Under the pieces are notes generated by a model. That model worked only from the letters and a program-made list of their open reading frames with translations. It was not told where the DNA came from and ran no database searches. DNA of 9,442 nucleotides from the NCBI GenBank assembly GCA_030612585.1, contig JAUWNP010000172.1, positions 1 to 9,442 of the forward strand. Reading direction: 5' to 3'. Position numbers and translations under genes: made by a program. This document shows positions 1 through 6,085 of this stretch, piece by piece; positions within the stretch are counted from its first letter, which is position 1; the number at the start of each line of letters is the position of its first letter. Source of the DNA: Anaerolineae bacterium. Lineage in GTDB: Bacteria; Chloroflexota; Anaerolineae; B4-G1.

Positions 1-1118
1 CCCTGTGTCCGGCGCGACCATCGCATCCAGACCATCGTTGCGACCAGAGTCGCGAACACACCGGCCATCAGGCCGAAGGCAACCGCGTAATTCCGTACCG
101 GCCATTTGTACATATCCGCGATGAGCGCCAGCAGGCTGAACAGAAAGTAGAGCGCCGTAATGCGATATCTACGTGACAACGGGGCCATCATCAGTACCAG
201 CAGCGAGAGATACCCGCAATGCAACTTGGGAGAGAGCAGCAGCACGGCGGCCGTTATGAGAGTGAGGTCTTCGAGCAGGCCCAGGGGTTTCCATGCGATG
301 AGGATCAGGACGATCGCGCCGCCCATCACCAGGACCGCCGAGTAGGCCGCTAGACCTATTGGAGGTTGTCCTTCGTGCGCTTGAGCCCACAACGCTCCCA
401 GGCTGACGCCCCGGAATTGAAACGGATGTTGGGTGCGCTCTTTTGAGACATCCCAGAAAATGGCCGATTCTCCTGCCGCTAACAGAAACGGCACAAAGAC
501 CAACCCAAAGACGATTGGGGGTATGATCAGGTACCTCCAGTCCCGCGTGCGCAAGAAGACGATGGGGATCATCAATGCGCCGCTCAGTTTGATGAGCAGT
601 GTCAGGCCAATGGCAACACTAGCCCTCCAGTGCTGCTGATGCAGGAGGAACAACAGCGCCAACGAGAAAAAGAATACCAATATAGACTCGTCTTGGCGAC
701 GCAGGAGCGAGTTCCCAAAGGTAAGAGGGTTGAAAAGGAAATACAGAGCAGCGCGATACCCCTCTTCCCTGTTTTTCTCCATATACAGCAAAGCGTAAGC
801 GGCGAAGAGGTTAAAAAGTGAGAAGTAGGTCATGAAAGACAACGTCGCCCATGGGTTTCGATGACCAAACAGACCGGAGATCAGGGCCGGGGGCACCAGA
901 AGGAGATTGATCAGAGGTGGCGTCGTCGTGAACACATCTCGGTATAGCAGCCCTCCGCTGACAATCGTCTCTGCCCTGGCGATCCAGGGGTCCGCAAAAC
1001 GCGGTTCCTCAGCGGTGCCATAGTACCCTAATGGCTCAAGAACAATGTACGCGATGAGCAAATAGGCGATGAATAGAGCCAGAAAAACGACCAAAATGCG
1101 TAGTGCGTAGGTTCGCAT
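1..1118 (-). CDS. Polytopic membrane glycosyltransferase, GT-C fold (GT87/DUF2029-like), 3'-truncated by window edge
   Basis: An open frame of 372 codons runs from ATG 1118-1116 to the left edge with no stop. The start has an excellent ribosome site, AGGAGG at 1133-1128, 9 nt upstream. The protein is very hydrophobic: a first membrane segment at about residues 7-27, a loop with acidic residues (E37, E38, D43), the pattern LLYRDVFTTTPPL at 57-69, then further membrane segments near 70-85, 93-112, 146-160, 167-188, 195-214, 257-275, 283-296, 302-313, 320-335 and 344-365. The loop with acidic residues followed by Y-x-D and PPL, and the RRQDE motif at 140-144 before a membrane helix, fit GT-C enzymes that take sugars from polyprenyl-phosphate donors on the outer membrane face. 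It is the last gene of the minus-strand glycan operon in this window. Family assignment is from motif memory; substrate unknown. Confidence 0.8.
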   Translation of the reverse strand, partial: MRTYALRILVVFLALFIAYLLIAYIVLEPLGYYGTAEEPRFADPWIARAETIVSGGLLYRDVFTTTPPLINLLLVPPALISGLFGHRNPWATLSFMTYFSLFNLFAAYALLYMEKNREEGYRAALYFLFNPLTFGNSLLRRQDESILVFFFSLALLFLLHQQHWRASVAIGLTLLIKLSGALMIPIVFLRTRDWRYLIIPPIVFGLVFVPFLLAAGESAIFWDVSKERTQHPFQFRGVSLGALWAQAHEGQPPIGLAAYSAVLVMGGAIVLILIAWKPLGLLEDLTLITAAVLLLSPKLHCGYLSLLVLMMAPLSRRYRITALYFLFSLLALIADMYKWPVRNYAVAFGLMAGVFATLVATMVWMRWSRRTQ

Positions 1119-1150
1119 TATGATGCACCTCCTGCAGAAAACAGCCGTGG

Positions 1151-1199
1151 AGTTCGTAGATTTGTGATTCGCAGTTCGTATATTCGTGTCGTTCGTGAC
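1151..1199. repeat. Short degenerate repeat, TTCG every 7-9 nt
   Basis: The 90-bp gap between the beta-sandwich fragment and the GT-C gene is mostly a degenerate array in which TTCG (once TTTG) recurs at 1153, 1161, 1168, 1175, 1183 and 1192, i.e. spaced 7, 8 or 9 nt. The consensus is close to GATTCGT. It shares the ATTCG core with the heptamer array inside the GT4 gene at 2138-2176, so both probably belong to one repeat family. No terminator or promoter is evident here beyond the Shine-Dalgarno of the downstream gene. Confidence 0.6.
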
Positions 1200-1208
1200 A
1201 GAGTCCAA

Positions 1209-1472
1209 CTACGGAACTTCCAGCCGCACGGCCTGCTCCGGTAATGGCTGCTCGGCGGCGTCGAACAAAGCCAGCCGCTCACCACTGCTCAAGTCGTATA
1301 GCCCGACCAGCAGTTGGTAGGGGCCAGCCGGAAGTGGATCGGGCAGCGAGAGAACGTGATTGTCTGGAATCACCTCGCCCATGTCCCAGACTGTAGTCGG
1401 GTAACGGCCGTCGAGCGGCTGACCATCACCCTGAGCGATGCGCTGCCAGTCCGTAGGATGTGACTCCCTCAC
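1209..1472 (-). CDS. C-terminal beta-sandwich fragment of a larger glycosyltransferase-type protein (87 aa, possible remnant)
   Basis: The frame opens at GTG 1472-1470, overlapping the GT4 stop by 4 nt (GTGA), with a weak GAGAGG upstream. The product reads like the end of a beta-sandwich domain: GDGQPLDGRYPTTVW at residues 16-30, GEVIPDNHVLSLP at 32-44, and PAGPYQLLVGLYD at 48-60. From family memory, this pattern follows a 'FVHLLD' strand at the C-terminus of large membrane glycosyltransferases common in Chloroflexota. Here the preceding strands are absent and an in-frame stop lies just upstream of the GTG, so the fragment starts in mid-domain. It may be a remnant left when the GT4 gene was joined to an older gene, or a small coupled ORF that is still translated. 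There is no signal peptide or membrane helix. I am fairly sure of the homology style, unsure that it is functional. Confidence 0.55.
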   Translation of the reverse strand: MRESHPTDWQRIAQGDGQPLDGRYPTTVWDMGEVIPDNHVLSLPDPLPAGPYQLLVGLYDLSSGERLALFDAAEQPLPEQAVRLEVP

Positions 1473-2659
1473 GCTGCCAACCTCTCATAGAAGGTCAGGG
1501 TGCGTTCAGCGATCTGCTCCCACGTGAATTCCTGCGCTAACGCCGCCGCTCCCTGTTCCAGGCGCTGCCGTGCCGCCGGGTCTTTCCACAACCACGCCAC
1601 ACCGTCCGCCAGCGGTTCCACATCCTGCGCGGGCACCAGCAGTACGTTTTCACCGTCACGCAATTCGGGCATCTCCACAGCAGGCTGCGTAGTCACGATG
1701 GGCCGCCTGTGAGCCAGGCAGGCGTGCAGACTACCGTGCCGCAGCGAGACGCCGTCGCGGTAGGGCAGCACGCATACATCCACCGCCGCCAGGCTCGCCG
1801 ACACCTCCTCTGGAGATACGAAGCCGGTGCGGTGCACCCGTGCCGCCAGGTCATGTTCGATGATGAGACGATCCACCCGCTCAGCGTAGGCCACGTTGGT
1901 GGGGTCAGAACTGCCCACCCGCCCACCGATGAGCAGCAGGTGAGCGGGGAGATCACGCGCCACCAGTGCCGCCAACACCTTGATCAGATCCTCGCCCCCC
2001 TTCCGCTCGTTCAGAAAGCCGAAGTAACCCAGCAGGAGGTCGCCCGGCCTCAGCCCCCACCGCGCCCGCCAGGCATCCCGATTGTAGCCCGACGGCAACC
2101 GAGGTGCAATGTTGCTGCCAATCGGAATCCGTTCCAAATTCGCCATTCGCCATTCGCCATTCGCTATTCGCAATTCATCCTCGCGATTGGTGACAATGAC
2201 GCCACTGGCCCAGCGGGCCAACGCCAGCACCGCCTGCCGGCGCAGAGGCCCGGCTTTGGGGAAGAGGTAGGGCACCTTCAGGTCGTGGAACGTCACCACC
2301 ACTGGCGGTCTTCCGCATCGTTCCTTCGATAAACTCAGGACACCGCGCAGCCGCCAGGGGAGCAGGTTAATCGCCGGGTGCATCCGGTAGGCAGCAGCCT
2401 GGTACTGGACGTTCAGCACGTCGAAGCGGAGGGCGTGGTCCAGGTGAAGGATGTCGCGCCAGCAGCGCCAGCCCCACCCGTGGATGCTGCGGTGGACGAT
2501 TACCGGGTTTCGGGTTTCGGGTTTCGTGTTTCGCGAAACGCCGGTGAGCACGTGGACTTCGTGGCCGATGGCCGCCAGTGCCCGCCCCAGTTCGCGGGTG
2601 AAGTCCCCTACGCCACCCTGGTCAGGGGGATATTCGCCGGTGATCAGGCCAATACGCAT
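1469..2659 (-). CDS. GT4-family glycosyltransferase (GT-B fold)
   Basis: A 396-aa protein. The chosen start is ATG 2659-2657, preceded by GGGAG 8 nt away and beginning MRIGLITGEYPPDQGGVGDF, a canonical GT4 N-terminus. The longer frame up to 2917 would add 86 residues of low-complexity sequence overlapping the GT2 gene and is rejected. Visible GT4 landmarks: glycine-rich GGVGDFTRELGRAL 15-28, TFHD 123-126, the linker strand YFGFLNERKGGEDL 212-225, LLLIGG 241-246, a GF-x-PEEVSASL stretch 279-290, and the donor-side region LPYRDGVSLRHGSLHA 298-313. Such enzymes transfer a sugar from a nucleotide donor to a lipid-linked or growing glycan at the cytoplasmic membrane face. Three loops (about residues 43-52, 107-114 and 162-174) are encoded by short repeat DNA and look like insertions. 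The gene lies 100 nt after GT2. Donor and acceptor are unknown. Confidence 0.88.
   Translation of the reverse strand: MRIGLITGEYPPDQGGVGDFTRELGRALAAIGHEVHVLTGVSRNTKPETRNPVIVHRSIHGWGWRCWRDILHLDHALRFDVLNVQYQAAAYRMHPAINLLPWRLRGVLSLSKERCGRPPVVVTFHDLKVPYLFPKAGPLRRQAVLALARWASGVIVTNREDELRIANGEWRMANLERIPIGSNIAPRLPSGYNRDAWRARWGLRPGDLLLGYFGFLNERKGGEDLIKVLAALVARDLPAHLLLIGGRVGSSDPTNVAYAERVDRLIIEHDLAARVHRTGFVSPEEVSASLAAVDVCVLPYRDGVSLRHGSLHACLAHRRPIVTTQPAVEMPELRDGENVLLVPAQDVEPLADGVAWLWKDPAARQRLEQGAAALAQEFTWEQIAERTLTFYERLAA
2138..2176. repeat. In-frame heptamer array ATTCGCC inside GT4
   Basis: Five heptamers in perfect 7-nt phase: ATTCGCC three times, then ATTCGCT and ATTCGCA, followed by a partial ATTC. 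On the coding strand it reads as GCGAATG-type units and encodes residues 162-174 of the GT4 enzyme (ELRIANGEWRMAN), between the 'VIVTN' strand and the conserved 'RIPIGSN' strand. It keeps the reading frame and probably enlarges a surface loop. Confidence 0.85.
2319..2341. repeat. CCTTCGA/TCAGGA-type short repeat inside GT4
   Basis: The string CCTTCGATAAACTCAGGA resembles a short interspersed motif (CCTTCGACAAGCTCAGGA) that I recall recurring across many environmental bacterial genomes. Here it encodes about residues 107-114 (VLSLSKER), between 'INLLPWRLR' and the conserved strand 'PPVVVTFHD', where relatives are usually shorter. Recognition is from memory, without a search. Confidence 0.5.
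2504..2533. repeat. In-frame heptamer array CGGGTTT inside GT4
   Basis: Three exact CGGGTTT units, a fourth CGTGTTT and a partial CG, in strict 7-nt phase. The coding strand gives residues 43-52 (RNTKPETRNP), inserted after the 'HEVHVLTG' strand in the N-terminal Rossmann domain. The charged, proline-containing stretch is not typical of GT4 proteins at this point. Confidence 0.85.
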
Positions 2660-2673
2660 TTGCTCACTCCCAG

Positions 2674-2747
2674 AAGAACACGAGTTGGTAGGACAAAATG
2701 GATTTCTCGGCGTTTTTGTCCGAGAATCCTGTGCATCCGCTGTTCTT
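2674..2747. repeat. Intergenic REP-like element with two alternative hairpins, upstream of GT4
   Basis: The 100-bp gap between GT2 and GT4 contains nested and competing inverted repeats. The outer pair is AAGAACA (2674-2680) with TGTTCTT (2741-2747). Inside it, GGACAAAA (2691-2698) can pair with TTTTGTCC (2714-2721), or GGATTTCTCGG (2700-2710) can pair with CCGAGAATCC (2720-2729, one bulge). The two inner helices exclude each other. The left end GAGTTGGTAGGACAA (2682-2696) differs by one inserted base from 8734-8747 in the repeat near the divergent promoters, so the two elements look related. It would lie in the leader of the GT4 message; an attenuator role is possible but unsupported. Confidence 0.6.
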
Positions 2748-2759
2748 AAAATGTGCCGG

Positions 2760-3683
2760 CTACTTGGGCTGCAACTTACTGCCCAGCACCTGCCGGTAGG
2801 CAACGATCCGGCTTGCCCGCAGAGGTCGCTTGTGGCCCAGCAGCCACTTGGCCCCCTCCAGCGCCAACTGCCAGACGTAGTTGCCCAGGAGGAACAGACG
2901 CAATGCCTCTGCCGCAATGCGCCCGTGGTACTTGCGAAAATAGCACACCTTGCTGGTCTGGAAATGGATGTGGCGGGAGGCGATCACCTGCTCGCTGCTC
3001 TTGCCTCCGTGATGGACGATCTGCGCGGCGGGCAGGTAGACGACGCGCCGGCCCGCCTCACGGAACCTCCGACACCAGTCCAGTTCCTCCGAGTACATGA
3101 AGAAACCCTCGTCCATTGGCCCCACCTGCTCGACAGCCTCCCGCCGGGCCATCAGCGCCGCTCCATATAGCCAGTCCACGTCCTGTACTTCATCATCCGG
3201 CCGGTCGAGGACATAATAACGCTCCAGCAGGCAGCGGGGGGCGTGGGGCTGCAGCCAGGGGGACTCGAAAACGGCGGTGAGCAGCGTGGGGAAGCGGCGG
3301 CGGGAGGATTGCACGCTGCCATCGGAGGTCAGCAACTGCGGGCCAACTATCCCCACATCTGGGTGTGCGTCGGCATAAGCGACCATCGTCGCCAGCGCGT
3401 CGCCGACTACCTCTGTGTCCGGGTTCAGCAGGAGGGCGTGGCGTCCCTGCGCAGCGGCAATCCCCTGGTTGTTAGCGGCCGGGAAGCCCCGGTTGTCTGC
3501 GTTGGCGATGAGACGCACGCCAGGGAACTCCACCCGCACCATCTCGGCGCTGCCATCGGTGGAAGCATTGTCCACGACGATGATCTCGAGTGTCAGGTGT
3601 TGAGTATCGAGTATCAAGCGCAGACATCGCCGCAGGAGGTCGCGGACATTCCAATTGACAATTACAACAGAGAGATCAATCAT
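2760..3683 (-). CDS. GT2-family glycosyltransferase (WbbL/rhamnosyltransferase-like)
   Basis: A 307-aa GT-A fold protein starting at ATG 3683-3681; a GTG directly before it at 3686 is an equal alternative. Neither has a clear Shine-Dalgarno. The N-terminus LSVVIVNWN (4-12) begins the Rossmann-like strand. VDNASTDGS (37-45) is the nucleotide-binding motif, NADNRGFPAANNQGI is at 61-75, and NPDTE (87-91) carries the DxD-equivalent metal site. DGSVQSSRRRFPT (121-133) and MYSEELDWCRR (196-206) contain the conserved acidic region of the rhamnosyltransferase-like branch. Residues 22-34 come from heptamer repeat DNA. The length is normal for the family. The context, downstream of the GDP-D-rhamnose genes, makes a deoxysugar transferase plausible, but the sequence does not fix the donor. 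It acts at the cytoplasmic face of the membrane. Confidence 0.88.
   Translation of the reverse strand: MIDLSVVIVNWNVRDLLRRCLRLILDTQHLTLEIIVVDNASTDGSAEMVRVEFPGVRLIANADNRGFPAANNQGIAAAQGRHALLLNPDTEVVGDALATMVAYADAHPDVGIVGPQLLTSDGSVQSSRRRFPTLLTAVFESPWLQPHAPRCLLERYYVLDRPDDEVQDVDWLYGAALMARREAVEQVGPMDEGFFMYSEELDWCRRFREAGRRVVYLPAAQIVHHGGKSSEQVIASRHIHFQTSKVCYFRKYHGRIAAEALRLFLLGNYVWQLALEGAKWLLGHKRPLRASRIVAYRQVLGSKLQPK
3584..3618. repeat. Degenerate heptamer array inside GT2
   Basis: Five successive heptamers, TCTCGAG TGTCAGG TGTTGAG TATCGAG TATCAAG, share a T-x-T-x-x-A/G-G pattern in 7-nt phase. They encode residues 22-34 (RLILDTQHLTLEI), just before the nucleotide-binding strand VVDNASTDGS, where GT2 enzymes vary in length. 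More diverged than the two arrays in GT4, so part of the pattern could be chance. Confidence 0.6.
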
Positions 3684-3823
3684 CACAACGGATTAGCATC
3701 GCGAGGTTTGGGCTCCCGGCCGCGCCAGCCCGAAAGATCTGGTGCTGGCCACCGGCCTGAAGAGCCAGTGTCGGGTTTTCCAGTGCCGCCTCTTCAGGGC
3801 AGCGCGGGTCAAGGAACTTGTGG
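3684..3823. other. Non-coding gap between tatD and GT2 with a 9-bp inverted repeat
   Basis: No gene fits these 140 bp. CCTGAAGAG (3756-3764) pairs perfectly with CTCTTCAGG (3790-3798) around a 25-nt loop, and CCAGTG occurs twice inside the loop (3765-3770, 3780-3785). There is no T-tract, so an intrinsic terminator is not supported. The stretch resembles interspersed repeats I recall from Anaerolineae, but that is memory only. No convincing promoter is seen for GT2, which also lacks a clear ribosome site. Confidence 0.4.
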
Positions 3824-4660
3824 CTACACGCTTAGAACACCAAACAGACGGCGGGTATTGTCTGCCGTCGCCTGCGCCACCGCCTCTGCCGGCATCCCTC
3901 GGGCACGTGCCACCGCCTCGATGACGTACCGCACGTAGGCTGGCTCGTTGCGCCGTCCCCTGTATGGCTGCGGTGTCAGGTAGGGGCAGTCGGTCTCCAC
4001 CAGCATCCGTTCCAGCGGCACCGCAGCCGCCACCGCCCGCAGCCGGTTTGCCTTCGGGAAGGTCACCGGGCCGGAGATGCCGATGGAGAACCCCAGCCCC
4101 AACACCTCCTCCAGCCGCTCTGGCCCGGCCGAGTAGGAGTGGAGGACGCCGTTACCCCCCTCAGTCCCCCCTCCAGGGGGGAGGACGCCGTTACCCCCCT
4201 CGGTCCCCCCTCCAGGGGGGAGGCCTTCCCACCTCCTCAGCGCTGCCAGTACGTCATCGTGGGCCTCGCGGCTATGGATCACGATGGGCAGCGCCAACTC
4301 CGCCGCCAGCGCCAGTTGGTCAGCGAAGACCCGCCGTTGCACAGCGCGTGGCGAGAGGTCGCGGTAGTAGTCCAGGCCAATCTCACCCACTGCGACCACC
4401 TTCGGGTGGCGGGCCAGGGTTCTCAGTTCGGCCAGCACCTCCGGCGTGACCGTTTTGGCGTCGTGGGGATGGACCCCCACGGCAGCGTAGATGAAGTCGT
4501 ACTTCTCCGCCAGCGCCACCGCCGCCCGGCTGGAGGACAGGGATGTGCCAATGTTGACGATGGCGACCAATCCCGCCTCCTGCGCCCGCTCAATCACTGC
4601 CTCACGGTCGGCGTCGAATTGGTGGAAATCCAGGTGGGCGTGGGAGTCAATCAGGGGCAT
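3824..4660 (-). CDS. tatD: TatD-family metal-dependent hydrolase (deoxyribonuclease)
   Basis: A 278-aa TIM-barrel amidohydrolase starting at ATG 4660-4658, only 3 nt after the phosphohexomutase stop. There is no strong Shine-Dalgarno, so translation is probably coupled. All expected metal ligands are present: H7 and H9 in SHAHLD (6-11), E93 in GEIGLDYYRD (92-101), H129 in IHSRE (128-132), H174 in LHSYSAG (173-179) and D224 in ETDCPYLTP (222-230). TatD enzymes are cytosolic 3'-5' exonucleases acting on DNA/RNA ends. A carbohydrate operon is an unusual place for one, though TatD genes are often simply co-transcribed passengers. Residues 147-172 are two copies of LPPGGGTEGGNGV encoded by a 39-bp direct repeat. 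Without them the protein is about 252 aa, close to the usual size, and the barrel is otherwise intact. Confidence 0.92.
   Translation of the reverse strand: MPLIDSHAHLDFHQFDADREAVIERAQEAGLVAIVNIGTSLSSSRAAVALAEKYDFIYAAVGVHPHDAKTVTPEVLAELRTLARHPKVVAVGEIGLDYYRDLSPRAVQRRVFADQLALAAELALPIVIHSREAHDDVLAALRRWEGLPPGGGTEGGNGVLPPGGGTEGGNGVLHSYSAGPERLEEVLGLGFSIGISGPVTFPKANRLRAVAAAVPLERMLVETDCPYLTPQPYRGRRNEPAYVRYVIEAVARARGMPAEAVAQATADNTRRLFGVLSV
4142..4219. repeat. 39-bp tandem direct repeat inside tatD
   Basis: Two adjacent 39-bp units, 4142-4180 and 4181-4219, differ at one base (A at 4163, G at 4202). Each equals 13 codons, so duplication keeps the frame. Each unit holds a C-rich/G-rich palindrome, CCCCCCT-CC-AGGGGGG style, that could fold as a short hairpin. 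They encode two LPPGGGTEGGNGV peptides between a helix end and the strand carrying H174. Confidence 0.92.
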
Positions 4661-4663
4661 TGC

Positions 4664-6085
4664 CTAGGCTAGTCCCGCCAGTATCAGCCCCTCATCCAGT
4701 AGCGGCTGCACTTTGCTCTCGTCGGTGGTCTCGCAGTAGACGCGGATGATGGGCTCGGTGCCGGAGAAGCGGATCAAGAGCCACCCGCCGTCCTCCAACA
4801 CGTACTTGTAGCCATCCAGGGTGACGATCTCAATGACCCGCAAGCCAGCCAGGCTCTCCGGGCGGGCCGCGTCCAGCCGGGACTTGGCCTCCGGTCGCTT
4901 CTCCGAGGGGAAGCGGGTATCTATCCGGTCGTAGTAGTACGAGGCTCCCAGTTTCTCGTACAGATGGGCGATCAGTTGAGCGGGGCTCTTCCCCGTCCGC
5001 ACCATCAGATCCAGGAAGTAGAGGTTGCCCAGGATGCCGTCTCGCTCCGGGACGCTGCCGCGGAAAGCGTAGCCGCCGCTCTCCTCACCACCGATCATCG
5101 CGTTCGTCTCCAGCACCTTGGGACCCACGTACTTGAAGCCCACACCCGTCTGATAGACCGGCACCCCGTACATCTCCCCCAGTTTCTCCAGCATGGAGGT
5201 AGTGGAGAGGGTTTTGACGATGGCCCCCCGCTCCCCGCGCACCTCCAGGTAGTAGTAGGCCAGCAGCGCAAAGACCTGTAGTTGGTTGACGAACTTGCCA
5301 TGCTCGTCGCCGATACCCATGCGGTCGGCGTCGCCATCCATGATCAGGCACACGTCGGCTCCCAGTTCGACCGTCTTTCGCAACGCGACGTCCACGTTGG
5401 GCGGGATTGGCTCGGGTCGAGCCATCTCCGGGAAGATAGGATTGCGCACGTTGTGAATCTCAGACACCTGGGTCTTGCCACCGCTGAGTAGGCGCGGGAA
5501 CCAGCCTATGCCGTTGCCCCACATCGGTTCGACCAGGACGTTGAGCCCGGCCTCCTTGATCGGCTCAATCTCCACTAACTTCCCGATGTGCGTCAGGTAG
5601 GCTGGCGCCGGATCCCAGACCACGGCCTGTCCCTTCGTCTGAGCCTCTTCCAGGGCCACTCGCTTGACCTCGCCAACAGGTGGGATGAGCGCTTCGATCT
5701 CTCGCAGGCCGTCCGGCGCGACAGCTGCGCCGTGCTCGTCGCGCACCTTGAAGCCGCAGTCCCAGGGCGGGTTATGGCTGGCCGTGATGTTGATACCAGC
5801 GGCAGCCTTCCGCTCCACGATAGAATATGAAATCGTCGGCGTAGGAGTAGCCGTATCGGTCAGCCAGACGTGGAAGCCGTTGGCGGCCATCACCTCGGCC
5901 GCCGCCGCCCCGAAGTGCTCGGCGGCAAAACGTTTGTCGTAGCCGACCACCACGTCCGCGCCTCCCTTACCCTGGGCTGCCAGGTGGTTAGCAAAGCCCT
6001 GGGCGCAACGGCGCACGTTGTCAAAGGTGTAGTCCTCGGCGATGCGCGCTCGCCAACCGTCTGTGCCGAAATGAATGTCTGTCAT
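4664..6085 (-). CDS. Phosphohexomutase (phosphoglucomutase/phosphomannomutase family)
   Basis: A 473-aa alpha-D-phosphohexomutase starting at ATG 6085-6083, which overlaps the gmd stop by 4 nt (ATGA). The open frame upstream to 6379 is gmd in another frame and would wrongly add 98 residues. The four domain signatures are in order: FGTDGWR 6-12; active-site loop TASHNP 101-106 with phosphoserine S103; metal loop DGDADR 250-255 (D250, D252, D254); sugar-recognition loop GGEESGG 332-338; and phosphate-binding loop RFSGTEP 439-445. It interconverts hexose-6-phosphate and hexose-1-phosphate in the cytosol. In this operon it most likely supplies mannose-1-phosphate for GDP-mannose or glucose-1-phosphate for other sugar nucleotides. 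The sequence alone does not separate Man from Glc preference, so no gene symbol is given. Confidence 0.93.
   Translation of the reverse strand: MTDIHFGTDGWRARIAEDYTFDNVRRCAQGFANHLAAQGKGGADVVVGYDKRFAAEHFGAAAAEVMAANGFHVWLTDTATPTPTISYSIVERKAAAGINITASHNPPWDCGFKVRDEHGAAVAPDGLREIEALIPPVGEVKRVALEEAQTKGQAVVWDPAPAYLTHIGKLVEIEPIKEAGLNVLVEPMWGNGIGWFPRLLSGGKTQVSEIHNVRNPIFPEMARPEPIPPNVDVALRKTVELGADVCLIMDGDADRMGIGDEHGKFVNQLQVFALLAYYYLEVRGERGAIVKTLSTTSMLEKLGEMYGVPVYQTGVGFKYVGPKVLETNAMIGGEESGGYAFRGSVPERDGILGNLYFLDLMVRTGKSPAQLIAHLYEKLGASYYYDRIDTRFPSEKRPEAKSRLDAARPESLAGLRVIEIVTLDGYKYVLEDGGWLLIRFSGTEPIIRVYCETTDESKVQPLLDEGLILAGLA

Noticed and set aside
169..390. Minus-strand 73-codon open frame
   Set aside because: Out of frame with the membrane glycosyltransferase that covers 1-1118; composition and motifs support the longer frame.
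1709..2332. Long plus-strand open frame of 207 codons
   Set aside because: Lies wholly antisense to the GT4 gene, has no motif, and its protein is H/Q/P-rich as expected from the reverse of a GC-rich gene.
2660..2917. N-terminal extension of GT4 by 86 residues
   Set aside because: The extension reads through the REP-like gap and into GT2 with no recognisable protein; ATG 2659 has a ribosome site and the canonical GT4 start.
2451..3170. Plus-strand open frame of 239 codons
   Set aside because: Antisense to GT2 and GT4, crossing the gap and the repeats, with no family resemblance.
3756..3798. Intrinsic terminator after tatD
   Set aside because: The loop is 25 nt and there is no T-tract after the stem on the minus strand.
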